This document shows positions 27,161-35,549 of a stretch of DNA of 64,000 nucleotides, piece by piece (position 1 is the first letter of the stretch; each line of letters opens with the position of its first letter). The position numbers and the translations under genes are program-made. Source of the stretch: Actinomycetota bacterium (lineage in GTDB: Bacteria > Actinomycetota > Acidimicrobiia > Acidimicrobiales > JAJPHE01). The stretch covers positions 42,036 to 106,035 of the forward strand of contig JAJPHE010000118.1 in NCBI GenBank assembly GCA_021325435.1. The letters run 5' to 3'. Below the pieces are notes generated by a model. The model was not told where the DNA came from. It saw only the letters and a program-made list of their open reading frames with translations, and ran no database searches.

Positions 27161-27934
27161 TCAGGCGCTATAGCCTCCGTCCACCGAGAGCTTCTGCCCG
27201 GTAACGAAGCCGGCGGCGTCGGAGGCGAGGAAGCAGACCGCCTCGGCCACGTCCAGGGCGGTACCGAACCGCCGGAGCGGGGTGTTCGCCCTGGCCACCT
27301 CTAGGGCCCGCTCGTCGAGATCGCCGTTGGCGATCAGGCGGGCAGCCATGCCCTCGCTGAGCATGCCGGGGCCCACGCAATTGGCCCGGACGCCGAACCG
27401 GCCTTCCTCGGCGGCGATTCCCCGGACTAGGGCTTCGATCGCCGCTTTCGGCGCGACCGACAGACCGTCTCGTACCGCGAAACGGCCGGTGGCTGCAGTG
27501 GTCACCGCCACGATCGCACCACGGCTCCGCCGGAGGTGCGCCAAGGCCGGCTGCACGACGTTGAAGAAGCCGCCCGCGTCCTCGTCGACCTGGCGCCGCA
27601 ACACATCCGGGCTCACCCGACTGAGGTGGGTCATCGGCACATGAGGTCCTGACGCGTAGACCACGGTGTGAATACCGCCGGCCCAGGCGGCGGCCTCGTC
27701 CACCAACCTCGCCGCCGCTTCAGCATCATCGAGTTCCAGTCGCCAAGCACGGGTGCGAGCGCTGGCATCCTCGGCTTCGATCGATCGTGCCAGCTGCTCG
27801 TTGCTGCGAAAGGTGAAGGCCACGACGCTGCCCCGTTGCCGCAACAACCGGACCGTGGCGGCGCCGATGCCGCCGGTTCCGCCCAGGACTACCGCCGCGC
27901 CAGCCCGGGACGAGAACTGGGTGGGATCCGGCAT
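27161..27934 (-). CDS. SDR-family oxidoreductase with altered catalytic site
   Basis: A 257-residue Rossmann protein of classical SDR size. The nucleotide motif GGTGGIG is near residues 18-24 and a C-terminal GFVTGQKLSVDGGY is standard. The catalytic segment, however, reads GLSVAPKAAIEALV: the Lys is present but the position four residues before it is Ser, where SDRs have Tyr. The upstream VTTAATG keeps hydroxyl residues where the catalytic Ser would be. So it may be a redox-inactive or altered SDR subfamily. Its gap to the next minus-strand gene is 143 bp, so it may be a separate unit. No link to the glycan genes is visible. Confidence 0.82.
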   Translation of the reverse strand: MPDPTQFSSRAGAAVVLGGTGGIGAATVRLLRQRGSVVAFTFRSNEQLARSIEAEDASARTRAWRLELDDAEAAARLVDEAAAWAGGIHTVVYASGPHVPMTHLSRVSPDVLRRQVDEDAGGFFNVVQPALAHLRRSRGAIVAVTTAATGRFAVRDGLSVAPKAAIEALVRGIAAEEGRFGVRANCVGPGMLSEGMAARLIANGDLDERALEVARANTPLRRFGTALDVAEAVCFLASDAAGFVTGQKLSVDGGYSA

Positions 27935-28019
27935 GCTCCGAGAAGGTAGGACACCCCGTCGCCGACTGCTCGCCGGGTGCGTCGTTTCCTAAGGGGACAC
28001 AGGGGGCACGAGAGCGAGG

Positions 28020-28588
28020 GTGGACGGCGAAATTCAGGCGACGCGGCCCGCCTTCCCGTTCGAAGTTCCCCGGCCTCTCATGGTCCAGCGATGGGAGCAG
28101 TTGAGCTTCGTTCACTCGTCGTACCCGGCCGAAGCGGTGCGGAGCCTCGTCCCCAACGACCTCGAGCTGGAGGAGGTCGATGGCAGGGCGTGGGTGGGAC
28201 TCGTCCTGTTCTTCATGCGCGTTGGGCTCCCGCGAGGGACATTCGTCCCCTGGGCCTCGAACTTCTGCGAGACCAGCCTGGCGACGAGCGGCGTCGCATC
28301 GAGTACAGGCTGGCTCGGCGGCTCCCCCAGCGGAGGGTACGCGACCGGGTGGTGGTCCAGTGGGGCCCGGGTGTCGGGAGACAGGGGAGCTCGAGCGCTT
28401 CTTGATCGCCCGATGGCGCCTGTTCAGCGTGTCGTGGGATTCCGGAGGACGGCTCCCGTCTGCCACCGTGGGACCTCCACCAGGCCGAGGCGGCCGAGGT
28501 AGAAGGCAATCTGCTGGCCGCCGGCGGACTTCCCCCTCCCCCCGAGGAGCGGTCACCCACTACCCGCCTCGAGTGGAGGCGCGGGTAG
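28020..28588 (+). pseudogene. broken DUF2071 (YqjF-like) gene
   Basis: Three reading frames in succession carry parts of one DUF2071 protein. Frame one from GTG 28020 has MVQRWEQLSFVHSSYPAEAVRSL, then AWVGLVLFFMRVGLPRG and VPWASNFCETSLATS. A second frame around 28290-28370 has IEYRLARRLP. Near 28390 a third frame has LERFLIARWRLFSVSW, and near 28440-28588 the second frame returns with LPPWDLHQAEAAEVEGNLLAAGGLP before a stop at 28586-28588. About 50-60 residues of the family's middle part also seem to be missing. Either decay by frameshifts and a deletion, or assembly errors; the missing middle favours real decay. It is divergent from the SDR gene. Confidence 0.75.
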
Positions 28589-28639
28589 GCAGACCGGAGC
28601 GCTGGTAGATCCTGCGCACGGGCGGGTACGAGAGGGTCC

Positions 28640-29605
28640 GTGCCTGCACCCCGACGACGTGAGATGTCGGTCGTCGCCGCCATGTTGGCCGCTATCGCCA
28701 TCATCGGTTTGATGCTCTCCGCCCGGAACGGTCGGACGCCTGCTCCCGCCAGGTCTCGAACCACGTCGCCCAGCACTACGACGACGAAACCCGACTCGCG
28801 CCCCTATCCGGTCCAGACCGGCTCGGCGACGTTCACCGACACCTCCCGCCAGGCGCGGGTGGGAGGGACCGACGTCCCCCGCTCCCTGGTGGTCGACCTC
28901 TGGTACCCGGGGGGTGTCTCCGCCGGTAGGTTCCCCTTGGTCGTCTTCGCGCCCGGCTACCTCCAATGCCCCGAGCAGTACGGTCCGCTGCTGCAGGCCT
29001 GGGCTGCGGCCGGATTCGTGGTGGCGGGCATCCGTTTCCCGGCCACCAACTGCAGCTCCGCCCGGGGTGATGAGGCGGACATCGTCAACCAGCCCGCCGA
29101 CGTCGCGACGGTCATCTCAGGGCTGACGGCGGGGTCGGGCTCGGCGCCGGGGATAGCCGAGATCGACCGGACCAGGATCGCAGTCGCCGGTCACTCGGAT
29201 GGCGGGGATGTGGCCGCGGTCGTTGTCGGCGCCACGTGCTGTCGTGACCAGCGGGTGTCGGCGGGTCTGGTGATGGCAGGAGCCGAGCTGTCGTCCTTCG
29301 GCGGCGCCTACTTTTCCGGCCCCACACCGCCCCTGCTGGTCGTGCAAGGAACGGCCGACACCGTCAACCCGGCATCAGCGGCTCAGGCCCTCTACGCCGG
29401 CGACACATCGGGCCAGCGCTGGTTCCTGTCTCTCATCGGTGCCGGTCACCTCCCGCCCTATCAGGGATCGAGCAGCTACGAACAGGTCGTCGCCCGGGTG
29501 ACCGTCGACTTCCTCCGCCTCGCCCTCGACAACGACTCCGCCGCCGGCGCACGGATGGCTTCGGACGGGAATGTGCCCGGCGTCGCAGCCGTCAGCTCCG
29601 GGTGA
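28640..29605 (+). CDS. exported alpha/beta hydrolase (dienelactone/PET-hydrolase-like)
   Basis: A 321-residue protein with an N-terminal hydrophobic segment (about residues 11-27, VVAAMLAAIAIIGLML), then a Ser/Thr/Pro-rich linker and an alpha/beta hydrolase fold. FPLVVFAPGYLQCPEQY leads into the oxyanion region, GHSDGG near residue 179-184 is the nucleophile elbow (Ser), GTADTVNP near 238 provides Asp and GAGHLPPY near 272 His. This matches lipase, cutinase and chlorophyllase-like enzymes. Probably membrane-anchored or exported, acting on an ester. GTG 28640 is the start. Its 3' end overlaps the convergent methyltransferase by 14 bp. Confidence 0.83.
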   Translation: MPAPRRREMSVVAAMLAAIAIIGLMLSARNGRTPAPARSRTTSPSTTTTKPDSRPYPVQTGSATFTDTSRQARVGGTDVPRSLVVDLWYPGGVSAGRFPLVVFAPGYLQCPEQYGPLLQAWAAAGFVVAGIRFPATNCSSARGDEADIVNQPADVATVISGLTAGSGSAPGIAEIDRTRIAVAGHSDGGDVAAVVVGATCCRDQRVSAGLVMAGAELSSFGGAYFSGPTPPLLVVQGTADTVNPASAAQALYAGDTSGQRWFLSLIGAGHLPPYQGSSSYEQVVARVTVDFLRLALDNDSAAGARMASDGNVPGVAAVSSG

Positions 29606-30347
29606 CCTCCCCTGGCGGCCGAACACCGCTGACGACGGCTGCCTCTGAGACGACCGACCTGGCCTCCACCTGCCGGAACCCGGCCCTCTCGAGCATCTTG
29701 GTCCAGGCCTTGATCGACACTGGCCGCTCCTGGGTTCGGGTCAGGTAGCGGGCGGCGTTCTTGGCGATCCGCCACCAACCGCCCGGGCCCCGTCGGGCCA
29801 GGGCTGAGACCTTGGCGAAGATGATCTGACGGTCGCGGGCGTCCCCGCCGCGCCCGAACATCATGTCGCCGATCACCAGACGGCCTCCCGGCCGGAGCCA
29901 CCTGGCCGCCTGCTCTACGACGGCGGCCTTGTCCTCGTCGCGCAGGTGGTGCAGGGCGTAGTTGGACACCACCGCGTCGGCTGACCCCGGCCGCAGATCG
30001 AGGTCCTCGATCGGCGCGGTGACCGGCTCGACCCCCTCCACCTCCGCCTCGGCGGCGTTCGACTCGAGCATTTCCGTCATGGCCGGGCTCACGTCCACCG
30101 CCACCACCGAAGCTCCCCGCTGGGCGAGTGGGATCGACAGCTGCCCCGACCCGCAGCCGAGGTCCACGATGGTGTCGCCCGGTGCCGGATCGGCGACGTC
30201 GATGACGGTCTCGATTACCTTGCCGAGCCCAGGTGTGCTGTCAGCCGTGTGCTCCCAGGCGGCAGCCCGCCGCGTCCAGAATCGTCGCTGGCGGGCGATG
30301 GTCAGGCCGCGACGGGCGGGCTCGGTCAGGGCGCGGGGCCGCAGCAT
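29592..30347 (-). CDS. class I SAM methyltransferase (Methyltransf_11)
   Basis: A 251-residue methyltransferase. TIVDLGCGSGQLSIPLAQRG is motif I near residue 60, VVAVDVSPAMTEML the next strand, and VVSNYALHHLRDEDKAAV motif IV near residue 128. RWLRPGGRLVIGDMMFG follows. This resembles UbiE/YcgJ-type enzymes, whose substrates are small molecules or lipids. ATG 30347 was chosen because the longer frame lacks a start context and extends over the divergent epimerase control region. Its target is unknown; it could modify lipid carriers or sugars, or be unrelated to the glycan. Confidence 0.84.
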   Translation of the reverse strand: MLRPRALTEPARRGLTIARQRRFWTRRAAAWEHTADSTPGLGKVIETVIDVADPAPGDTIVDLGCGSGQLSIPLAQRGASVVAVDVSPAMTEMLESNAAEAEVEGVEPVTAPIEDLDLRPGSADAVVSNYALHHLRDEDKAAVVEQAARWLRPGGRLVIGDMMFGRGGDARDRQIIFAKVSALARRGPGGWWRIAKNAARYLTRTQERPVSIKAWTKMLERAGFRQVEARSVVSEAAVVSGVRPPGEVTRS

Positions 30348-30460
30348 GGGGCGGTTCTTCCCCGCTCTCACCCGGGCGACACCGCCCCGGGGGCCCAGAG
30401 CCCGAAGATCTCCTGGCCGGGCCGGAAGTAGGCTCCGGCCTCCGCCCGGGTCGGGCGGCG

Positions 30461-30467
30461 AGAGGAG
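30461..30467 (+). promoter_or_regulatory. ribosome binding site that decides a TTG start
   Basis: AGAGGAG at 30461-30467 lies 7 nt before TTG 30475. It fixes the start of the epimerase gene, which has no ATG or GTG before its GASGFIG motif. Confidence 0.7.
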
Positions 30468-30474
30468 TGCTGCG

Positions 30475-31440
30475 TTGGGAGTCGCCGGGCGCCGGGTGCT
30501 GGTCACGGGGGCAAGTGGGTTCATCGGCTCTCACGTGGTCCGTCGCCTGCTGGAGGACGGCGCCCAGGTCTTCGCCATGTCGTCGTCGGTCTCTTCCGTT
30601 CTTCCCGTCCGGCTCGCTGACGTCGTGTCGGAGGTGACCCTCGTCGAGGCCAACGTGGCGGACCGTTCGTCGATGGATCATGTCGCCCGCACCGTCCGTC
30701 CCGAGCTGGTCGCCCACCTCGCCGCCTTCACCCACGTCGGGAAGTCCTTCCAACGGGTCGACGAGAACGTGGCGAGCAACATCCAGGGGACCGTAAACCT
30801 CCTCCAAGCGCTGTCCGGTGACTACGAGCGCTTCGTCTACACCGGGACGAGCGAGATCTACGGTGACGTGCCTGCTCCGTTCCGCGAGGACGGCCCCGTC
30901 AATCCCGTCTCGCCCTACTCCGTATCGAAGTACGCGGCCGAGCGCTACTGCCTGATGTTCCACCAGGCGTACCAGTGGCCCATCGTGTGCCTCCGCCCGT
31001 TCAACGCCTACGGACCGTGGCAGACGCCGGACCGGGTTGTGCCCGAGATCATCCTGAAGGGGCTGCGTAAGGAGCGCCTCCTGATGACCGAAGGCCGCCA
31101 GACCCGAGAATTCAACTTCGTCGGCGACCTCGCTGCCGGGTTCGTTGCCGCCCTCACCGCCCCGGAGGCGGAAGGAGAGGTGATCAACCTGGGCTGCGGG
31201 TCTGACGTCTCGATGCGCACCGTCGCCCAGAAGATTCTCGAGCTGATGGGCGACCCCGTCGAGCCGGAGTTCGGCGCTCTACCGTCGCGTCCCACCGAGA
31301 TCCGCGAGATGCGCTGCGATCCCTCCAAGGCGGCCCGCATCCTCGGCTACCGGCCCCGGCACGAGCTGGACGACGGCCTCGCCCTCACCATTGAGTGGTA
31401 CCGCGAGGAGCTCGGCCGAGGGGGCCGGTTCCTGGCCTGA
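30475..31440 (+). CDS. NAD-dependent sugar epimerase/dehydratase (extended SDR)
   Basis: A 321-residue nucleotide-sugar enzyme. VLVTGASGFIGSHVVRRL near the N-terminus is the NAD-binding GxxGxxG, TGTSEIYGDVP near residue 123 holds the catalytic Thr/Ser, and YSVSKYAAE near residue 147 is the YxxxK. RPFNAYGPWQTP near residue 178 is a family loop like that of LegB/GDP-mannose or dTDP-glucose 4,6-dehydratase relatives. It probably makes a deoxy or epimerised donor for the GTs. TTG 30475 is supported by an AGAGGAG seven nt upstream. It begins a plus-strand run of six genes (30475-36917). The precise nucleotide sugar is not decided by sequence. Confidence 0.88.
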   Translation: MGVAGRRVLVTGASGFIGSHVVRRLLEDGAQVFAMSSSVSSVLPVRLADVVSEVTLVEANVADRSSMDHVARTVRPELVAHLAAFTHVGKSFQRVDENVASNIQGTVNLLQALSGDYERFVYTGTSEIYGDVPAPFREDGPVNPVSPYSVSKYAAERYCLMFHQAYQWPIVCLRPFNAYGPWQTPDRVVPEIILKGLRKERLLMTEGRQTREFNFVGDLAAGFVAALTAPEAEGEVINLGCGSDVSMRTVAQKILELMGDPVEPEFGALPSRPTEIREMRCDPSKAARILGYRPRHELDDGLALTIEWYREELGRGGRFLA

Positions 31441-31453
31441 CCGGACCCGTCCG

Positions 31454-32578
31454 GTGGCGACCGTCCTGCACTACCTGCAGACCTGGCTCCCCCTGTCGGA
31501 GCAATTCGTGCACGCCGCCGTCGCCCGCAGCCGCCACCAGGGGGTGGTCGTCGCCCGTATGCCACTCGAGAATCGGGCCGCGTTCCCGTACCGGCCGGTG
31601 TACAGCCTCGGGCGGCTCTTTCCCGGCCACCGGGCGCCGTCGGTGGCCGAGAGGCGGGCTTTGACGGCCGCCCTGATGCTCGTGGCCGCCCGCTATCGGC
31701 CCCGGTTGGTCCACCATCACCACGGTTACCGCCTTCGTGACATCGATGGTCTCGTGCGTCGGATGCGCTTGCCTCTCGTGGTCTCGTTGCACGGCCATGA
31801 CGTGCTGGCGTTCGCCCGCCAGTGGCCCGACTACTTCGCCGGAGCTTTCGACGCTGCCTCGGCCGTAGTCGTGCCGTCGCGCTTCCTCGCCGGCCAGGTG
31901 ATCGACCGTCTCGGTGTCTCTGCCGACGTCGTCCGGGTCATCCCGTCCGGAGTGGACACCGAGTTCTTCTCGCCGACGCCACTACCCGACGGGCCGCCCG
32001 AGGCTCTCTTCGTGGGTCGGTTCGTCGAGCGCAAGGGTGTCGACGTGCTGCTGGAGGCGTGGCGACAGGTGACCTCCCGTCTCCCCGATGCCCGCTTGCG
32101 TCTGCTCGGTTTCGGACCGCTCCAGGCCTGGCTGGTAGCTCAGGCCGATCCCTCGGTCGTGGTGGAGCCCACCGATTCGGACCGTCGGGCCGGGCAACTC
32201 CGCGAAGCCCTCCGTCGCTGCCGTGTGGTGGTGACACCCAGCCGGACGACACCGGACGGTGATGCCGAGACGCTCCTGCTCGTCAACCTCGAGGCTCAGG
32301 CGTGCGGACGCCCGGTGGTTTCGACTCTTCACGGGGGAATACCCGAGTACGTGGAGGACGGGGTTACGGGTGTCCTGGTGCCGGAGGCCGACGCAGCTTG
32401 CCTCGCCGATGCGCTCGTCGCCGTCCTTTCCGACGACGGGTTGGCTCGACGGCTAGCCGAGGCGGGCCCAGGGCGCGCTGCCCAGTTCGATGTTGCCTGG
32501 TCCACGACCCGTCTCGACGGTCTCTACGACGGGCTCATGGCCGGTAGCCCGCTGGGCGCCGGCGGGCCGCTCCCGTGA
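31454..32578 (+). CDS. glycosyltransferase family 4
   Basis: A 374-residue GT-B enzyme. TVLHYLQTWLPLSEQFVHAAV opens it (similar to the SETF loop of the gene at 10779), HHHHGYRLRD and VSLHGHDVLAF lie in the acceptor half, and IPSGVDTEFFSP ends it. The donor half has ALFVGRFVERKGVDVLLEAW, and LLLVNLEAQACGRPVVST carries the second conserved Glu. I used the GTG at 31454, 13 bp after the epimerase stop; the longer frame overlaps the epimerase. The stop overlaps the next GTG by 4 nt. Confidence 0.87.
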   Translation: MATVLHYLQTWLPLSEQFVHAAVARSRHQGVVVARMPLENRAAFPYRPVYSLGRLFPGHRAPSVAERRALTAALMLVAARYRPRLVHHHHGYRLRDIDGLVRRMRLPLVVSLHGHDVLAFARQWPDYFAGAFDAASAVVVPSRFLAGQVIDRLGVSADVVRVIPSGVDTEFFSPTPLPDGPPEALFVGRFVERKGVDVLLEAWRQVTSRLPDARLRLLGFGPLQAWLVAQADPSVVVEPTDSDRRAGQLREALRRCRVVVTPSRTTPDGDAETLLLVNLEAQACGRPVVSTLHGGIPEYVEDGVTGVLVPEADAACLADALVAVLSDDGLARRLAEAGPGRAAQFDVAWSTTRLDGLYDGLMAGSPLGAGGPLP

Positions 32579-33417
32579 CCACGAAGGCGCCGGCCGTGTC
32601 GGTCATCGTGCCGGTCCTGAACGAGGAGCAGCGGATCGCCGGTCTGTTGGACTCGCTCGGCCGACAGACTGAGGGTGACTTCGAGGTGCTGGTCGTCGAC
32701 AACGGGTCTGCCGATGGGACCGTGCCGGCGGCGGCCGCCCACCCCCTGGGCGCCCGTGTCCTGTCAGAGCCGGCGCCCGGACCGTACGCCGCTCGCAACG
32801 CAGGCATCGTGTCCGCCCGGGCAGAAGTGCTTGCGTTCACCGACGCCGACTGCCGTCCCGAGCCGGGTTGGCTGGAGGCCGGGCTGCTCGCCCTCGATGC
32901 CGGTGCCGATCTGGTGGCCGGCGCGATCCTCCAGACGGCGGGGGACCCGGAAACGGTCTGGGAGCGTTACGACCGGGCGATGTACCTGCGCCAGCAGGAC
33001 TACGTGGCCGAGGGGTTCGGCGCCACCGCGAACCTGTTCTCTCGGGCCGAGGTATTCCGGGTCACCGGGCCCTTCGTAGCCGAGCTGACGGCCAGCGGCG
33101 ACGTTGAGTTCGGACGCCGGGCCCTGTCGGCCGACTTTCGCCTCGTTTACCAACCTACGGCCGTCGTTCGACATCGAGCTAGATGCGGGCCTGGTGAGAT
33201 TTGGGCTCTCCACCGCAAGCTGGGCACCGGCTTCGCCCAGCTCGCCCGCCGCGGGTTGCGGCCGCCGGCGTGGCGCGATCCTGCCCTGCGCCAGCCGATC
33301 GGGATGGTCGTCGACGCCGTCGCTGCCGACGGGCCGCCGTTGCGCCGCCGCCAGCTTCTGGCTGTGCACACGGTGGCCATGGCCGGACGGTGGGCCGGGG
33401 CGGTGCTTCCGGGGTGA
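32575..33417 (+). CDS. glycosyltransferase family 2
   Basis: A 280-residue GT-A enzyme. VIVPVLNEEQRIAGLLDSL, VVDNGSADGT and FTDADCRPEPGW near residue 84-95 (DAD metal site) are clear, and TASGDVEFGRRAL stands in for the ED motif. It lacks the C-terminal membrane segments of longer family members. GTG 32575 overlaps the preceding stop by 4 nt and its own stop overlaps the next GTG by 4 nt, so three GTs are translated as a coupled set. Sugar specificity cannot be called. Confidence 0.86.
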   Translation: MTTKAPAVSVIVPVLNEEQRIAGLLDSLGRQTEGDFEVLVVDNGSADGTVPAAAAHPLGARVLSEPAPGPYAARNAGIVSARAEVLAFTDADCRPEPGWLEAGLLALDAGADLVAGAILQTAGDPETVWERYDRAMYLRQQDYVAEGFGATANLFSRAEVFRVTGPFVAELTASGDVEFGRRALSADFRLVYQPTAVVRHRARCGPGEIWALHRKLGTGFAQLARRGLRPPAWRDPALRQPIGMVVDAVAADGPPLRRRQLLAVHTVAMAGRWAGAVLPG

Positions 33418-34397
33418 CCCCGGCGGCGTGCGTGGTGGTGGCGACCAGGGGCCGGTCGGAGCGGCTGGCCCGGCTGATCGGCGCCCTCGAGGCCCAACGG
33501 GCCCCTTGGCCGTTCGAGGTGGTAGTCGTCGACGACGCCTCCCCGGACGGGACCTGGGAGCAGCTCCAGCGGCTGGCCGAGGCGTCCTCCGTGCCGGTCC
33601 GGGCTGTGCGCCGGGCGGTGCACGGAGGAGCCGCCGCCGCCCGCAACGTGGGATGGAGGGCGGCCTCGGCGCCAATCGTGGCCTTCACGGATGACGACTG
33701 CGCCCCGCAGCCCGATTGGCTCACCCGGCTCGTCGAGCGCTGCCAGGCGGGGGCGGACCTCGTGCAGGGCCGCACGGAAGCTGACCCCGCCCAGCTCGGC
33801 GCCATGGGTCCCTTCGGGCGAACGGTCGAATGCCGCGAGGAGGGCCTCTACCCGACCTGCAACGTCGCCTACCGGCGCCAGCTGCTGGAGGAGCTGGGCG
33901 GCTTCGACGAGTCTTTCCGTCGGTCCTGCGAGGACACCGACCTGGCTTGGCGGGCCCGCGAGGCGGGCGCCCGAGCCGCCTACGCCTCCGATGCCGTCGT
34001 GTTCCACGACGTCCACCCGTCGAGCTACGTCTCCTACCTGCGCGAGAAACTGCGGTGGGTGGACGAGCCCCGCTTGGTCCGCCGTCATCCGGGACTCCGA
34101 CAAGGCCAGCTCCATCAGCGCTACGTCTGGAGGGCTTCTCACCCCCGGGCGGTGGTGGCTGGCGCCGGCCTGCTCCTGGCCGGATCGGCCGTATCCAAGC
34201 CGATCTGTCGCCGGGCCCGAGTGGCGGTGGGGCTCGCCTTGACCGCGCCGTACCTGCGCTTCCGCACCTATCACGATCCGCTGCGTTGCGGCCCCCGCCG
34301 CCGCTGGCTGTTGATGGGCCCGGCGCTGTTCGCGGACCTGTTCGAAGTGGCGATCACCGTCGCCGGGGCGGTCCGCCACCGCACCCCACTGCTGTGA
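33414..34397 (+). CDS. glycosyltransferase family 2
   Basis: A 327-residue GT-A enzyme. VVVATRGRSERL, VVDDASPDGT and FTDDDCAPQPDW near residue 90-101 form the donor site; YPTCNVAYRRQLLEELGGFDE and CEDTDLAWRAREAG follow, the paralogous signature shared with genes 930, 8327 and 40950. A hydrophobic stretch near residue 245-258 may anchor it. The GTG at 33414 lies in GTGA over the previous stop; the longer frame upstream is antisense-like noise over the previous gene. Confidence 0.86.
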   Translation: MTPAACVVVATRGRSERLARLIGALEAQRAPWPFEVVVVDDASPDGTWEQLQRLAEASSVPVRAVRRAVHGGAAAARNVGWRAASAPIVAFTDDDCAPQPDWLTRLVERCQAGADLVQGRTEADPAQLGAMGPFGRTVECREEGLYPTCNVAYRRQLLEELGGFDESFRRSCEDTDLAWRAREAGARAAYASDAVVFHDVHPSSYVSYLREKLRWVDEPRLVRRHPGLRQGQLHQRYVWRASHPRAVVAGAGLLLAGSAVSKPICRRARVAVGLALTAPYLRFRTYHDPLRCGPRRRWLLMGPALFADLFEVAITVAGAVRHRTPLL

Positions 34398-35539
34398 CCT
34401 CAACCCTGGACGGCGAGGGTCCTCCGCTGCGCATCTGCCTCGCCCACCCGTACACCTGGCCGGCGGTGCGCCGGGGCGGTGAGCGCTATCTGGACGACCT
34501 GAGCTGGTGGCTGCGCGGGCGGGGCCACCACGTGGAGGTGATCACGGGGAGCGGAGGCACGGTCGGTGACCCGGGCGTCGGGGTGCGCTGCGCCCCGCGG
34601 CTGGCCCTGATCGACCGCTGGGGGGAACGGGCAGGGCTGGCCCCGGACGACACCTTCGGGTTGCGGGCACTGCCGTTGCTCGTCCGCCGCTACGACGTGG
34701 TCCACGCCCTCGTGCCGGCGGCGGCCCTGGCGGCCCGGGCCGCCGGGCAGCGAACGGTCTACACGGTGCTCGGGCACCCGACCGCTCGGGCGCTCGGCGA
34801 CCTGCCCACCCACCGCCGAATGCTCAAAGCGGCGGCCCGGGCGGCCACCGTCACCGTCGGGCTCAGCGCCGCCTCCGCCACCGCAGTGAGCGAGGTCCTG
34901 GGCACCACGGCCGAGGTGTTGTCGCCGGGCGTTCGCCTGGAGCGGTTCCCCGCCTCGCTCGGGGCCCGGGCCGGGCCACCGTTCGTCGTGTTCCCCTCCC
35001 TGGCGTCGGACCGACGCAAGCGTCTCGACGTCCTCATGAAGGCCTTCGCCTCGCTGCTCCGGCGACGACCCGACGCCCGCCTGGCTCTGGTCGGTCCCGG
35101 GGATCCGAACTGGGCACTCGAACATCTCGCCGGTGGCGATCGGCGGGCGGTGGAGTCCTCGCTCGAGCGGCCGGGGGAGGCGCGGGACCTTGCCGCTTGG
35201 TACCGGCGGGCGTCTGTCACCGCTCTCCCCTCTGTCGAGGAGGCTTTCGGCCTGGTTCTCCTCGAGTCGCTGGCGTCAGGCACGCCGGTGGTGTGCACCG
35301 ACGACGCGGGCATGCCCGAGATCGTGACGGACCCGGCGGTTGGGCGGGCGGTGCCGCCCGACAACCCTGATGCTCTCGCCGCCGCCCTGGCGGCGGCGAT
35401 CGACCTGGCCGCCCAGCCGGGCACGCCGGCCGCCTGCGCCTCCCACGCCCGGCAGTGGGGGTGGCAGGAGTCCGCCGGGCCCGCCCACGAACGGCTGTAC
35501 CGGCGAGTGGCGGCGGGGCGGCCCCGCAGAAGCCGATGA
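34394..35539 (+). CDS. glycosyltransferase family 4
   Basis: A 381-residue GT-B enzyme starting at the GTG of GTGA overlapping the previous stop. RICLAHPYTWPAVRRGGERYLDDL is the acceptor loop, YTVLGHPTARALG lies near residue 125, and SDRRKRLDVLMKAFASLL opens the donor half. PSVEEAFGLVLLESLASG near residue 283 gives E-x7-E. It belongs to the family of the genes at 13183 and 20296. It is followed by 10 bp and then the GT39-type gene. Confidence 0.87.
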   Translation: MTSTLDGEGPPLRICLAHPYTWPAVRRGGERYLDDLSWWLRGRGHHVEVITGSGGTVGDPGVGVRCAPRLALIDRWGERAGLAPDDTFGLRALPLLVRRYDVVHALVPAAALAARAAGQRTVYTVLGHPTARALGDLPTHRRMLKAAARAATVTVGLSAASATAVSEVLGTTAEVLSPGVRLERFPASLGARAGPPFVVFPSLASDRRKRLDVLMKAFASLLRRRPDARLALVGPGDPNWALEHLAGGDRRAVESSLERPGEARDLAAWYRRASVTALPSVEEAFGLVLLESLASGTPVVCTDDAGMPEIVTDPAVGRAVPPDNPDALAAALAAAIDLAAQPGTPAACASHARQWGWQESAGPAHERLYRRVAAGRPRRSR

Positions 35540-35549
35540 TCAGGGGGGC

